From contig NZ_FOBW01000006.1 in NCBI RefSeq assembly GCF_900109925.1, positions 1 to 64,000 on the forward strand: DNA of 64,000 nt, given 5' to 3'. Under the pieces are notes generated by a model. That model was not told where the DNA came from and did no database searches. It was given only the letters and a program-made list of their open reading frames with translations. Both the position numbers and the translations under genes were made by a program. Below are positions 25,140 to 34,146 of this stretch, piece by piece (position 1 is the first letter of the stretch; the number at the start of each line of letters is the position of its first letter). Source of the stretch: Mesobacillus persicus (lineage in GTDB: Bacteria; Bacillota; Bacilli; Bacillales; Cytobacillaceae).

Positions 25140-25343
25140 TTATTTTAAAGCTTTTTGCACTTCTTTCTTTTCTTCTTCGAAATCTTCCATTACATCGCTA
25201 GTCAACTCGCGTGTAGACTTTTTAAATTCACGAAGAGTTTGACCGAATGCTCGCCCAATCTCAGGAAGCTTCTTAGGACCAAAAATGATAAGTGCCAATA
25301 CAAGGATTAGGATTAACCCCGGAACACCGATGTTTGATAACAT
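25140..25343 (-). CDS. tatA: Twin-arginine translocase subunit TatA
   Basis: 67 aa. One N-terminal transmembrane helix ([23 protein letters not shown]) with the [12 protein letters not shown] hinge, then an amphipathic helix and an acidic/basic tail. It forms the pore-forming ring with TatC. AAAGGAGATGCGGATCA precedes the ATG. Confidence 0.95.
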   Translation of the reverse strand: MLSNIGVPGLILILVLALIIFGPKKLPEIGRAFGQTLREFKKSTRELTSDVMEDFEEEKKEVQKALK

Positions 25344-25503
25344 TGATCCGCATCTCCTTTCATTTGTAAATCTACTGTAATTATAGTGTATTTGTTACAC
25401 ATTGAGTGGATTTACCTTAAAAGTTCATAAGACTTTCACAATAGCTAAAAAATTTTTGAATAACTATTGAAATCCAACTGCCATTTTATCTTTATTATGG
25501 TTT

Positions 25504-26769
25504 TTATACAAGTAAATTAAACAATTGATTATCCTTGTTCAGTTCAATGAAGGAAAAACCCTTACGCTGAAGGCTTTCCTTTAGCCTCGAATACTCATTC
25601 TTATCTTTTAACTCAATCCCTACCAAGGCGGGGCCGCTTTCTTTATTATGCTTTTTAGTATATTCAAATCTTGTAATATCATCCTGGGGTGCCAGAACAT
25701 CATCAAGGAATTCCCTTAGAGCACCCGCCCTCTGTGGAAAGTCAACAATAAAATAATGTAGTAACCCTTCAAATAATAGGGAGCGTTCCTTAATTTCTTG
25801 CATCCGGCTTATGTCATTATTTCCGCCACTGATGACACAAACAACCGTTTTCCCTTTGATTTCATCTTTTACATAATCAAGTGCAGCTATTGGCATTGCA
25901 CCAGCTGGTTCGGCTACAATCGCATGCTCATTGTAAAGTTGTAATATCGAGGTACACACCTTACCTTCTGGAACAACGACAATATCATCTAACAGTTCTT
26001 TACAAATTTCGTAAGTTTTAGAACCAACGCACTTAACGGCTGCTCCGTCTATGAACGTGTCGATTTTTTCTAAAGGCAATACACCATCATTTTCTAGCGA
26101 AGCCTTCATAGATGCTGCCCCAGCCGGCTCTACACCAATTACCCTTGTTGCTGGTGAGACACTTTTTATGTAGGTGCCCAATCCTGACATTAAACCGCCG
26201 CCACCAATACTTCCTAAAATAAAATCAACCGGCTCTTCGCAATCATTCATGATTTCAACAGCAACCGTTCCCTGTCCTGCTATCACCTTTTCGTCATCAA
26301 ACGGGTGAATAAAAGTACGACCTTCTTTATCAGCACAACCTACTGCTTTGCTATAGGCATCATCAAAAGAATCCCCCGCTAGGATAATTTCAACATATTC
26401 ACGACCAAACATTTCAATTTGTTTAACTTTTTGCCCTGGAGTTGTTGCCGGCACAAATATTTTCCCATGAACTCCAAGCTGCCTACAGGCAAAGGCTACT
26501 CCTTGCGCATGATTCCCGGCGCTTGCACAAACTACTCCATTCTCAAGGTTTTCGCCAAGAAGTTTCATTGAGTAATAGGCCCCTCTTAATTTAAACGATC
26601 GGACATGCTGCAGGTCTTCCCTTTTAAGATATACATTTGCTCCATATTTCTCAGAAAGCGGTTCATTTTTCTGTAGTGGTGTATGGGCAACAATTTCCTT
26701 GAGATGCCTGTAGGCAATCAATATATCCTCAACTTGCACCAATTTTTTCGCTACTGTTTTTTGTTCCAT
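25504..26769 (-). CDS. ilvA: Threonine dehydratase (biosynthetic)
   Basis: 421 aa. A PLP-dependent fold type II enzyme making 2-oxobutanoate from threonine for isoleucine. The PLP Lys lies in RSFKLRGAY (about 63-71), the glycine loop in GSIGGGGLMSG, and a C-terminal ACT-like regulatory domain occupies about 335-420 (LLHYFIVDFPQRAGALREFL). That layout matches the Bacillus/Corynebacterium type with one ACT-like domain. It is monocistronic with an extended -10 promoter, and no T-box is visible in the 138-base upstream gap. Confidence 0.94.
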   Translation of the reverse strand: MEQKTVAKKLVQVEDILIAYRHLKEIVAHTPLQKNEPLSEKYGANVYLKREDLQHVRSFKLRGAYYSMKLLGENLENGVVCASAGNHAQGVAFACRQLGVHGKIFVPATTPGQKVKQIEMFGREYVEIILAGDSFDDAYSKAVGCADKEGRTFIHPFDDEKVIAGQGTVAVEIMNDCEEPVDFILGSIGGGGLMSGLGTYIKSVSPATRVIGVEPAGAASMKASLENDGVLPLEKIDTFIDGAAVKCVGSKTYEICKELLDDIVVVPEGKVCTSILQLYNEHAIVAEPAGAMPIAALDYVKDEIKGKTVVCVISGGNNDISRMQEIKERSLLFEGLLHYFIVDFPQRAGALREFLDDVLAPQDDITRFEYTKKHNKESGPALVGIELKDKNEYSRLKESLQRKGFSFIELNKDNQLFNLLV

Positions 26770-26807
26770 ACAGCACCCTCGCTTTTTATAAAATAATTAA
26801 TTTGTAC

Positions 26808-26816
26808 ATTATAACA
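26808..26816 (-). promoter_or_regulatory. Extended -10 promoter of ilvA
   Basis: TGTTATAAT on the minus strand is a perfect extended -10 about 40 bases before the start. No clear -35 is seen. Confidence 0.6.
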
Positions 26817-26879
26817 TGAAAATACGTTAATTAATTAAAGTTTTTTAATATTTTCACATTTTACACACCCTAAAAAAAA

Positions 26880-26901
26880 CCTGCACATAAAACTGTGCAG
26901 G
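26880..26901 (-). terminator. Terminator of plsC
   Basis: CCTGCACA/TGTGCAGG 8-bp stem with loop TAAAAC, then T8 on the minus strand. Confidence 0.9.
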
Positions 26902-26907
26902 GATCAT

Positions 26908-27639
26908 TTATGAGGCAAGTTTATCCTCTCTTCTACTCGAAATGATGATTTCTCTTACTTCATTTGCGACAACCTTAAGGTCTTTATCTTTATACTCCTC
27001 AAATCGAATTGCCTTACAGATGGTCAATTTAATGCTCGCTGGTTTTATCATTCTTCCATTTTTCTCAAACACATCCGCTGTTCCCTCAATTGAAATTGGG
27101 ATGATTGGTACTCCTGCATCCTTCGCCAATCTTAAACTACCTGACTTAAACTCTTGAATCGGTCCCCCCTTACTTCGTGTTCCTTCAGGAAAAACGAGGA
27201 TTGTATGTCCCTGCTTTAGAAGCTCCACTCCTTCTTTAATAGAGCGAACGGCTTGGCGGCGATCCTTACGATCCATGAACACACAATTCATTACTTCCAT
27301 CCATTTAGATAAAATAGGAATCTTTTTCACCTCAATTTTCGAGATAAATCCAAAGGGTTTGTTTACATGTCCAAGCAATAACGGGATATCAAAGTCTCCT
27401 TCATGATTACTAACCAATAACACAGGCCCTTCAGGGAGATGCTGTTTTCCCTGGACCTCAATCTTGGAACCTGTCATTTTCATAATCGTTTGCGACCACT
27501 GCTGTGGTGTTTCATGAATAAGTGAGTCCCGTTTCGCTACAGACAGATCTTCTGTGAGCCCCTGCACTCTTTTTAACTTCGGCAAGCTATATACTAAATA
27601 ACCACTCATATATAAAAATATCAACGCCAATCTGAACAT
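26908..27639 (-). CDS. plsC: 1-acyl-sn-glycerol-3-phosphate acyltransferase
   Basis: 243 aa. An N-terminal hydrophobic helix (about 1-18) ties it to the membrane. The PlsC motifs are present: SNHEGDFD (H-x4-D catalytic), FMDRKDRR, and FPEGTRSKGG. It acylates lysophosphatidic acid to phosphatidic acid. Its position beside dfrA-thyA matches B. subtilis ypkP. Confidence 0.92.
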   Translation of the reverse strand: MFRLALIFLYMSGYLVYSLPKLKRVQGLTEDLSVAKRDSLIHETPQQWSQTIMKMTGSKIEVQGKQHLPEGPVLLVSNHEGDFDIPLLLGHVNKPFGFISKIEVKKIPILSKWMEVMNCVFMDRKDRRQAVRSIKEGVELLKQGHTILVFPEGTRSKGGPIQEFKSGSLRLAKDAGVPIIPISIEGTADVFEKNGRMIKPASIKLTICKAIRFEEYKDKDLKVVANEVREIIISSRREDKLAS

Positions 27640-27728
27640 TGCCTTCCTCCTTACAATTTTGTAGCCAAATTTATTATAACTGATTGATAAGCTGTTAGAC
27701 TGTAGAGATGGATATTTTTTTCAAAATT

Positions 27729-27754
27729 AAAAAGCAGCTCACGGGCTGCTTTTT
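27729..27754 (-). terminator. Terminator of thyA-dfrA
   Basis: AAAAAGCAGC and GCTGCTTTTT form a 10-bp stem with loop TCACGG. It overlaps the dfrA stop codon. Confidence 0.9.
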
Positions 27755-28238
27755 ACTTTCGTTTATAGATTAAAAATTCATACTCATAAGGGTTTTTCTC
27801 GTTTTTTTCACCCATTTCTCGTGACTCTAACTCCCATTCATCAATATGGAAGGATGGAAAGAAGGTATCCCCCTCGAACTGGTGATGAATCATCGTAAGG
27901 TAGAGGCGGTCTGCATGTGGGATAATTTCCTTGAAAATTTCAGCTCCACCAATCACAAATACCTCTTCGTCTGTTTTCGAGGCAAAGTCTAATAATTCAT
28001 CAATCGTGTGAAGAACGGTACATCCTTCACTTCTATATTGCCGATCCCGAGTGATAATAACATTTTCGCGTCCAGGGAGAGGTTTACCAATTGATTCATG
28101 GGTTTTCCGTCCCATCACAATCGGATGTCCCATTGTGACTCTTTTGAAAAACTTTAAATCCTCTGGTAAATGCCATGGAAGTTTATTATAACTGCCAATA
28201 ACCCGGTTTTCATCCATTGCCCAAATTAGTGATATCAT
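27753..28238 (-). CDS. dfrA: Dihydrofolate reductase
   Basis: 161 aa. The classic start [27 protein letters not shown] has the catalytic acidic region (PEDL). [20 protein letters not shown] and VIGGAEIF follow. It reduces dihydrofolate made by thymidylate synthase. Its start overlaps the thyA stop (ATGA), so the two are translated together. Confidence 0.96.
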   Translation of the reverse strand: MISLIWAMDENRVIGSYNKLPWHLPEDLKFFKRVTMGHPIVMGRKTHESIGKPLPGRENVIITRDRQYRSEGCTVLHTIDELLDFASKTDEEVFVIGGAEIFKEIIPHADRLYLTMIHHQFEGDTFFPSFHIDEWELESREMGEKNEKNPYEYEFLIYKRK

Positions 28239-29029
28239 ACGCTCACGACTCCTTTAATATGTGGATGCGGGTCATAACCTTCCAGGGTAAAGTCCTCATA
28301 ACGGAAACCGAAAATATCTTTCACCTCTGGATTGATTCTCATTTGCGGTAACGGATGTGGATCCCTTGTTAATTGTAGTTTCACTTGATCAATATGGTTC
28401 GTGTAAATATGGGTATCGCCCATCGTATGGATGAACTCGCCCGGCTCAAGGTCACATACCTGGGCAATCATCATCGTCAGCAATGCGTAAGAGGCGATGT
28501 TAAAGGGAATACCCAAGAATACGTCCGCCGATCTTTGATAGAGCTGACATGATAGTTTTCCATCTGCAACATAAAATTGAAATAGGCAATGACATGGAGG
28601 CAATGCCATATTATCCACATCTGCCACATTCCACGCACTTACAATCAACCTTCTTGAATCAGGATTATTTTTAATTTGGTTAATTAAATTGGAGATTTGA
28701 TCAATACTTCCTCCATCAGGAGTCGGCCATGACCTCCATTGATGTCCATAAACTGGTCCAAGCTCACCATTTTCATCTGCCCACTCATTCCAAATTCGCA
28801 CACCATTTTCCTGTAGGTACTTTACGTTTGTATCTCCACTTAAAAACCAAAGCAATTCATGAATGATACTTTTAAGATGTAACTTTTTTGTAGTAACTAA
28901 CGGAAAACCATCCTTTAAATCAAATCTCATTTGATAACCAAAGGTGCTGATTGTACCTGTTCCGGTCCGATCTTCTTTGTTTGTTCCGTTTTCTAGTACA
29001 TGTTTACACAAGTCTAAATATTGCTTCAT
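28235..29029 (-). CDS. thyA: Thymidylate synthase (ThyA type)
   Basis: 264 aa from the ATG at 29029, with AAGGGTGGGATTTTCT upstream; the GTG at 29041 lies within that site. The catalytic Cys is in [10 protein letters not shown], the phosphate-binding Arg in RTGTGT and QRSADVFLG, and the C-terminus ends [10 protein letters not shown]. It makes dTMP from dUMP and methylene-THF. Operon thyA-dfrA. Confidence 0.96.
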   Translation of the reverse strand: MKQYLDLCKHVLENGTNKEDRTGTGTISTFGYQMRFDLKDGFPLVTTKKLHLKSIIHELLWFLSGDTNVKYLQENGVRIWNEWADENGELGPVYGHQWRSWPTPDGGSIDQISNLINQIKNNPDSRRLIVSAWNVADVDNMALPPCHCLFQFYVADGKLSCQLYQRSADVFLGIPFNIASYALLTMMIAQVCDLEPGEFIHTMGDTHIYTNHIDQVKLQLTRDPHPLPQMRINPEVKDIFGFRYEDFTLEGYDPHPHIKGVVSV

Positions 29030-29133
29030 AGAAAATCCCACCCTTAATTAAAACAGTCTACCTTATTTTAGATTACTGGCTTAAAGAAATCTACACCAAA
29101 AGACGACAAACTTTCGTTTGCCGGTACCATCAA

Positions 29134-29835
29134 TTATTCAAGCCCATCAATAAACCAATACGTCTGCGGAGCAACATCCCTTAACAATTGATGATATTCC
29201 CCACCGAGGTAATACATTGCGAAGGTCTCAGCAAAATACTCTTCAGGATAGTTTAGAAAATACTCTTTTCCTGGGAAGAGCATCTTGCTCTCCTTTTTCC
29301 ATATTTCAAGAAACTCTTCGTCATCTCGAATTAATTTATAGACGTGCCGGTCAATGGAGTGCGCTAGTTCATGTAACTCTAGGTTAACCGAACCATGCCC
29401 TGACCCTTGAGTACTACTGCCGATTTTAGCCAACACTAGCTTTGACCCACCTACTCCAGGTACTTCATCCCAAGTTTTATCAGAGGTGTACCCCCTCGGT
29501 GTAACACCTCTAAGGTCCCTGGCAGAAGGGTTATCCGTTAGTTTCCCGTTAAAAAGAGCTAAATAAATACGTTCCTCCGTAATTTTCCTCAGCATCTTTT
29601 CTGGGAGTGCATCGATTCTTGAAACTATATCAGCTACTTCTTCATAATCAAAGGACCCTTCAGGTAATAAAACAATCTCTCCAAGTAAATCCAAGTTTTC
29701 TAAATTTAAATTCTCATATAATAAAGAATGTCTAGGGTAATCTTTCAGAGGAATGCCATTCACATTTGCATGTAAACTTCCCGGAAGTAAAAAAGTGAAG
29801 ACGGCAATGAGGAAGAATTGGGTTAGTCTGCGCAT
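29134..29835 (-). CDS. Secreted Pro-Pro endopeptidase-like metalloprotease (ATLF/M34 type)
   Basis: 233 aa. A Sec signal peptide (about 1-23, cut near LHA-NVN) exports it. The zinc site is HELAHSID (HEXXH), and the third ligand Glu lies in YPEEYFAETFAMYY. The preceding TWDEVPGVGGSK and GHGSVNLELHELAH closely match the PPEP/Zmp1 family, related to anthrax lethal factor, whose members cut between two prolines in surface adhesins. No PPxP-containing adhesin is encoded nearby. It is monocistronic, facing away from the small membrane protein gene at 30011. Confidence 0.85.
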   Translation of the reverse strand: MRRLTQFFLIAVFTFLLPGSLHANVNGIPLKDYPRHSLLYENLNLENLDLLGEIVLLPEGSFDYEEVADIVSRIDALPEKMLRKITEERIYLALFNGKLTDNPSARDLRGVTPRGYTSDKTWDEVPGVGGSKLVLAKIGSSTQGSGHGSVNLELHELAHSIDRHVYKLIRDDEEFLEIWKKESKMLFPGKEYFLNYPEEYFAETFAMYYLGGEYHQLLRDVAPQTYWFIDGLE

Positions 29836-30010
29836 CTCATCGTCTCCCTATCATGAAGTTATGTTATGAACCTATTAAAATTATATCATGTTTATTACAA
29901 TTCCCGATGAAACTAAATGACTTTACAGAATAAGGAAAACACCTATTCCACGTCACACTTTTCTCAGTTGATGCATATAGTTCAGTACAAAGCTAAGTAG
30001 GTGAAACACC

Positions 30011-30262
30011 ATGTTTTTAATCGGACCAAAACGCAAACAATATCAACCTCAAGATTTTGAGGTTTATCAGCAAGCGGTAATATCCGGTAAATTGATTCTA
30101 TTAGACTTATTTTTCTACACATTGTTCTTTGTATTTATGTTTCTTAGTGTACCAATGCAAATCTACATTTCAACTACAATCGTATTCGCCCTCTATTTAA
30201 TGACCACTTTGTACCTATACTTTAAAGCAAAGAAAAAGAGAAAGAGAGCAATCAATAATTGA
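30011..30262 (+). CDS. Small membrane protein, two predicted helices, 83 aa
   Basis: AAGTAGGTGAAACACC precedes the ATG. After a polar 25-residue start, two hydrophobic segments (about 28-47 and 50-70) are joined by a short turn, and the end is strongly basic (KAKKKRKRA), giving a cytoplasmic C-terminus. Family not recognised. It has its own terminator. Confidence 0.7.
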   Translation: MFLIGPKRKQYQPQDFEVYQQAVISGKLILLDLFFYTLFFVFMFLSVPMQIYISTTIVFALYLMTTLYLYFKAKKKRKRAINN

Positions 30263-30272
30263 TAAGCTCTCT
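30243..30272 (+). terminator. Terminator of the 83-residue membrane protein gene
   Basis: AGAGAGC/GCTCTCT with an inner ATCAAT/ATTGAT stem, then a T/C-rich tail. It overlaps the stop codon. Confidence 0.7.
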
Positions 30273-30319
30273 TTCTCTTTCTTTTATATAGTCTTTGTCA
30301 AATTACATTAAGCTTTATT

Positions 30320-30898
30320 TTAACTTTTCCACTTTGGTGGTGTATTTTTATCCCAAAAGATGGTACCTAGCTCATAATGTGTTTGGAATTGATCGTGGTA
30401 AGTGTGGTAATGGAAATTAAACCAATATCCTTCTTGAGGAGGGTTATCTCTTCTAACATGGAAACGAATGATATCACTCTTTTGCTCATTCACAATATGA
30501 AAAATTTTCTCAGAAAAACCTCCGCCAGGCACTTCAGTTACTTCAAGATTCGCTAAACGTTCTTCAGGAAACTGCACAGCTACAGTTGCAATTGCAACCT
30601 CCATATTCGGAAGAATGATTTCACGAAATTCATCTTCTATGACCGGGCCAATCCTACTTCCAAATTTCTCGAAGGATTGTTCTTCTGCCTCCTTCATAAT
30701 CCTACTAACGAAGCTTCCATAGTCTTCGGAATTCGTTTTTACATCATCGGAATGAATCGATACACTTTCAAATGTATCGGGGCGGTCAGTATCTTTTGGT
30801 TCAACCGATAATAGTTCAGATGCTTGTGCTGGCGAAACCAGGCCAAAAGTAATAATGGTTATTAAAACAACGAGTGAATTCCTCAGCCATAACGGCAT
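30320..30898 (-). CDS. ypjP: YpjP family protein
   Basis: 192 aa from the ATG at 30898, chosen because AGGGGGC lies 7-8 bases before it and the longer frame has no ribosome binding site. A signal-peptide-like segment (about 6-27, ending SPAQAS) is followed by an exported acidic/polar domain with a His-rich end (HVRRDN, FHYHTYHDQFQTHYELG). The family is conserved in Bacillus near thyB/dfrA, and its role is unknown. Confidence 0.85.
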   Translation of the reverse strand: MPLWLRNSLVVLITIITFGLVSPAQASELLSVEPKDTDRPDTFESVSIHSDDVKTNSEDYGSFVSRIMKEAEEQSFEKFGSRIGPVIEDEFREIILPNMEVAIATVAVQFPEERLANLEVTEVPGGGFSEKIFHIVNEQKSDIIRFHVRRDNPPQEGYWFNFHYHTYHDQFQTHYELGTIFWDKNTPPKWKS

Positions 30899-31113
30899 AA
30901 TCCATGCCCCCTCATGCAATCTAGTCCATTTATTATTAAGGGTTTCTATTTCTATTAATCTAGTTTTAAAATTAGCTATAAGATTATTATACATTTTTTT
31001 TATGAGAGGAAAAGAGTTTACACACTTTTCATATAGGATAAATTTAAAAAGAGGTATAAAGATACACCAAAAGTCCATAATTTTAAGAAGAGGATTAAAA
31101 AGGGGGAACTCAT

Positions 31114-31185
31114 ATGACATGGGCGGTTGCAATCATCAGCTTAATTATGCTCGGATATTTTGTTTTTTTGTGTGCTACAGATTAA
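31114..31185 (+). CDS. Candidate single-helix membrane peptide, 23 aa
   Basis: AAGGGGGAACTCAT precedes an ATG. The product (MTWAVAIISLIMLGYFVFLC then ATD) is essentially one transmembrane helix. A hairpin terminator follows 10 bases after the stop. Ribosome binding site plus terminator make it a credible gene, but no homologue is recognised; it might be a small membrane regulator or a type I toxin-like peptide. Confidence 0.45.
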   Translation: MTWAVAIISLIMLGYFVFLCATD

Positions 31186-31195
31186 TGACGAACGA

Positions 31196-31224
31196 AAAAC
31201 CTGGAAGAATTTCTTTCAGGTTTT
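31196..31224 (+). terminator. Terminator after the 23-residue peptide gene
   Basis: AAAACCTG and CAGGTTTT, extended by GAAGAA/TTCTTT pairing, then T7. It also overlaps the end of ypiP on the other strand. Confidence 0.8.
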
Positions 31225-31992
31225 TTTAATCACTCCAAAATGAAATTTAGCTGTCTTCCTTCGATAAACAGAAAAATGGAATTGATCAAACCGGGTGCTG
31301 CGGAAATGATCCTTTAAAACAATGCGCCTTCTGGCAACCCGATAGGCCTCTTTCATGATGTCAACAGAAAGTCCATCCCTCCTTGCAAATTTCGTCAACC
31401 CTCTAATTCCATCGGACTCAAGAACCGTCTCCTCAAACATCGGGTCAAAATATATACAATCATAACTGTTGTCTTCTAGCTGCTTCAGTACGGTAAGTGA
31501 GTCATTTTGTATGGCTGTAATTCTTCTCATTGCCTCATTCATATCAGCTATTCCGGAATCCCACTGACTCAAACCTTTTCGTACAATATAAGCGAGGTAA
31601 GGATTCGCCTCAATGCCGGCCACTCTCCCGGACTCTCCAACCGCAAAACTAGCAACAATGCTATCGGAGGCTAGTCCTAACGTACAATCCAATATACTCA
31701 TTCCAGCCTTGAGCTGAGTTGCTTCTATAAAAGGATCACTTTCCCCTTTCAAAATCCGTTTAATCCGAAACATCGATGAGTTGGGATGAAAGAAAAAAGG
31801 GTCCTCCTCGCCGAACGGATAAAGCTCCAACCGATTTTTGCCAACAACGAGACAATCGTCCTGTTCTATTTCCATAATGGACAAGACAGAACGTTTTTTC
31901 CTAGTAACATACTTAGACTCTAAATCTAGGGCAGTTTTCTGGGCCTGGGCAACCATTTCTTCATTTGTACGCCCGGCAGTTGTAATTATCAC
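31216..31992 (-). CDS. ypiP: Class I SAM-dependent methyltransferase-like protein (YpiP)
   Basis: 258 aa from the GTG at 31992 (AGGTGG upstream); an ATG at 32013 is possible but has a worse ribosome binding site. The core has LDCTLGLASDSIVASF (SAM loop), VAGIEANPYLAYI (acidic residue for the ribose), a NSYDCIYFDPMFEE motif resembling N-methyltransferases (DPPY-like), and a C-terminal strand HFSVYRRK. Target unknown. B. subtilis has ypiP in the same neighbourhood. Confidence 0.85.
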   Translation of the reverse strand: MIITTAGRTNEEMVAQAQKTALDLESKYVTRKKRSVLSIMEIEQDDCLVVGKNRLELYPFGEEDPFFFHPNSSMFRIKRILKGESDPFIEATQLKAGMSILDCTLGLASDSIVASFAVGESGRVAGIEANPYLAYIVRKGLSQWDSGIADMNEAMRRITAIQNDSLTVLKQLEDNSYDCIYFDPMFEETVLESDGIRGLTKFARRDGLSVDIMKEAYRVARRRIVLKDHFRSTRFDQFHFSVYRRKTAKFHFGVIKKT

Positions 31993-32122
31993 CTTTATAC
32001 CACCTGCATCCATTGATAGTTTTTATGTATTCTTAAAAGATGGATGTGTTAAACGTGGACGTTGATTTCCGCTCCATTCATTATTTAAAATCAACAATTG
32101 AATGAACACAGGCTAAAAGAAA

Positions 32123-32145
32123 AAAGGACGTCAACGACATCCTTT
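32123..32145 (-). terminator. Terminator of the bacilliredoxin gene
   Basis: AAAGGAcGTC/GACaTCCTTT stem with a 3-base loop and a T run on the minus strand. Confidence 0.75.
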
Positions 32146-32160
32146 CTCCTTCGAACGCAT

Positions 32161-32595
32161 TTAACAATTAGCTTCAAAAGCATTCTCAAGGTTTTCCATT
32201 ACTTCTTCCATGGATTTCCCTTCAATTTCATGACGTGGAATAAAGTGGACAACTTCTTTTCCTTTTAATAACGCCATAGATGGAGAAGATGGCTCGATTC
32301 CTGTGAAATATTCACGCATTTTGGCTGTTGCTTCTTTTTCCTGGCCAGCAAAAACAGTAACAAGGTGGTCAGGCTTTTTCTCTGTTCGAATCAAAGCCTG
32401 ATTAACGGCTGGGCGAGCTAAACCTGCTGCACAACCACAAACAGAATTAACAACAACAAGCGTTGTGCCTGACGCATTTTCAACATACTCTTCAACCTCT
32501 TCAGGTGTTATCAATTCTTTAAAGCCCGCTTGGACAAGTTCCTCACGCATTGGCTTTACAATTTGTTTCATATATTCCTCATAAGCCATTGACAT
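32161..32595 (-). CDS. brxA: Bacilliredoxin, BrxA/BrxB family (YphP)
   Basis: 144 aa from the ATG at 32595 with GGGAGTGATTCAG upstream, the exact usual length. Thioredoxin-like fold with the motif VNSVCGCAAGLARPA (CGC active site, about 51-56). It removes bacillithiol from mixed disulfides on proteins. Its presence implies that the organism makes bacillithiol. Confidence 0.93.
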   Translation of the reverse strand: MSMAYEEYMKQIVKPMREELVQAGFKELITPEEVEEYVENASGTTLVVVNSVCGCAAGLARPAVNQALIRTEKKPDHLVTVFAGQEKEATAKMREYFTGIEPSSPSMALLKGKEVVHFIPRHEIEGKSMEEVMENLENAFEANC

Positions 32596-32694
32596 CTGAA
32601 TCACTCCCATCATTAGTTGCAGTGTTAGCATACTATCTTTTCTCTTTCAATGCAATCTAGACCGCCTCTAAGTGACACTGGCCTCCATCCTATA

Positions 32695-33831
32695 TCACCA
32701 TCGACTTAAAATTTTCTTCTTATCAATATGGAGAATATTGCTGAAGGATGTATTTATTTTCAGATTGCTATCAATTACGGTATTCCCACTAATTACAACG
32801 TTCTCAATTTCTACATTTTCTCTAATAATTGTGTTCGGCAGAATCACAGAGTTTTTTATCCTAGAACCCTTTCCGACTGTAACACCACAAGAAATGACAG
32901 ACCGTTGAATCTCTCCATAAATTTCACAGCCCTCTCCAATCAACGATTGATTAATTGATGATTTTTCATCAAAATATGTCGGTGGCAGTGAATAATCAGT
33001 TGTAAATATTGGCCAATCTTTTTGGTGAAGAATCAAGCTACTTTTAGCCGATAGCAAATCCATATTTGCTTCCCAATAGCTTTCAACCGTTCCAACATCC
33101 TTCCAATAACCGTTGAATTCATACGCAAATAGACGGTAATTTGAAGCTAACATGAATGGAATGATATCTTTACCAAAATCATTAAATTCTCTTTCATTCT
33201 GAAATTGTTCAAAGATACTTTTTAACGTCTTCCAATTAAATATATAGATGCCCATTGATGCAAGATTTGATTGAGGAGTGGGAGGTTTTTCTTCAAACCC
33301 GAGGATTCGTTTTGTACCTGGGTGTACATCCATAATTCCAAAGCGAGATGCTTCGCTCCAGGGAACGTGGGTAACTGCAATGGTTACGTCAGCGGTATTT
33401 TTTTTATGTTCCTCGAGCAATTTATTATAATCCATTTTATAAATATGGTCTCCCGAGATGACTAAGACGTATTCGGGGTCATGATACTGAATGTATTGCC
33501 GATTTTGGGCGATTGCATGTGCGGTCCCTTCATACCAGCGATCCATATCATCACATTGAAAAGGTGGCAGAAAGGTGATACCTGCATTCCTTCGATTCAA
33601 CTCCCAATTCTCCCCATTACTAATGTAGTTCTGCAGTGTATGTGGCTGATATTGAGTAAGAATCCCTACCGTATCCATTCCTGAATTACGACAATTGCTT
33701 AGTGCAAAATCAATGATTCTATATTTCCCTCCGAAAGGAACGGCTGGTTTAGCCATTTTTTCCGTCAGCTTCTTAAGTCTTGTGCCTCTTCCACCAGCTA
33801 ATAATAAAGTAAGGATTTCTTTTTTGGCCAT
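32695..33831 (-). CDS. glgC: Glucose-1-phosphate adenylyltransferase
   Basis: 378 aa from the ATG at 33831 (AAGGAGAACTTT upstream). It makes ADP-glucose for glycogen. The nucleotidyl-transferase start [30 protein letters not shown], the catalytic Asp in [12 protein letters not shown], and GFEEKP are present. The C-terminal third is a left-handed beta-helix (hexapeptide-like [20 protein letters not shown]). Both neighbours are unrelated and no glgB, glgD, glgA or glgP is in the window, unlike the usual glgBCDAP operon. Confidence 0.92.
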   Translation of the reverse strand: MAKKEILTLLLAGGRGTRLKKLTEKMAKPAVPFGGKYRIIDFALSNCRNSGMDTVGILTQYQPHTLQNYISNGENWELNRRNAGITFLPPFQCDDMDRWYEGTAHAIAQNRQYIQYHDPEYVLVISGDHIYKMDYNKLLEEHKKNTADVTIAVTHVPWSEASRFGIMDVHPGTKRILGFEEKPPTPQSNLASMGIYIFNWKTLKSIFEQFQNEREFNDFGKDIIPFMLASNYRLFAYEFNGYWKDVGTVESYWEANMDLLSAKSSLILHQKDWPIFTTDYSLPPTYFDEKSSINQSLIGEGCEIYGEIQRSVISCGVTVGKGSRIKNSVILPNTIIRENVEIENVVISGNTVIDSNLKINTSFSNILHIDKKKILSRW

Positions 33832-34146
33832 AAAGTTCTCCTTAGGGACTGTTTTAGGTAAATTCAGCATTCCTTAAACCAGGGTGTTCGAATACTTCAG
33901 AAACCTACTATTCTTTTCAATGTAACAAACCGCTTTTGAAATTTAAACCACATTCCATTGACCTATTTCTCTTAAATTTGACAGATTAGTTGACCCTCGA
34001 CCCTATAACCATAAAGTTATCAGGGCTTTTTTCACTTTATTCGTTCTTTTTGTCAGATATTCTCTAAAAAACAGTCCAAAAGTCCCGCAAGCCCATCGTA
34101 CTTAAAAACATAAAAGCCTGCCCCGAATTTAGGACAGGCTTTTAAC
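33832..34146. other. Intergenic stretch upstream of glgC
   Basis: AT-rich, with no supported gene. It holds the upstream region of glgC, a hairpin at 34001-34025 (CCCTATAAC...GTTATCAGGG then CTTTTTT on the plus strand) without an obvious plus-strand gene, and the cvfC terminator at 34112-34143. Confidence 0.5.
34112..34143 (-). terminator. Terminator of the CvfC-like gene
   Basis: AAAAGCCTG...CAGGCTTTT stem close behind the stop codon, with T-rich flanks on both strands. Confidence 0.8.

Noticed and set aside
26770-26907. T-box upstream of ilvA
   Set aside because: The gap is too short, and no T-box sequence or terminator/antiterminator pair is seen.
34001-34025. Plus-strand terminator-like hairpin with T run
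   Set aside because: No plus-strand gene or convincing promoter precedes it, so no small RNA is claimed.
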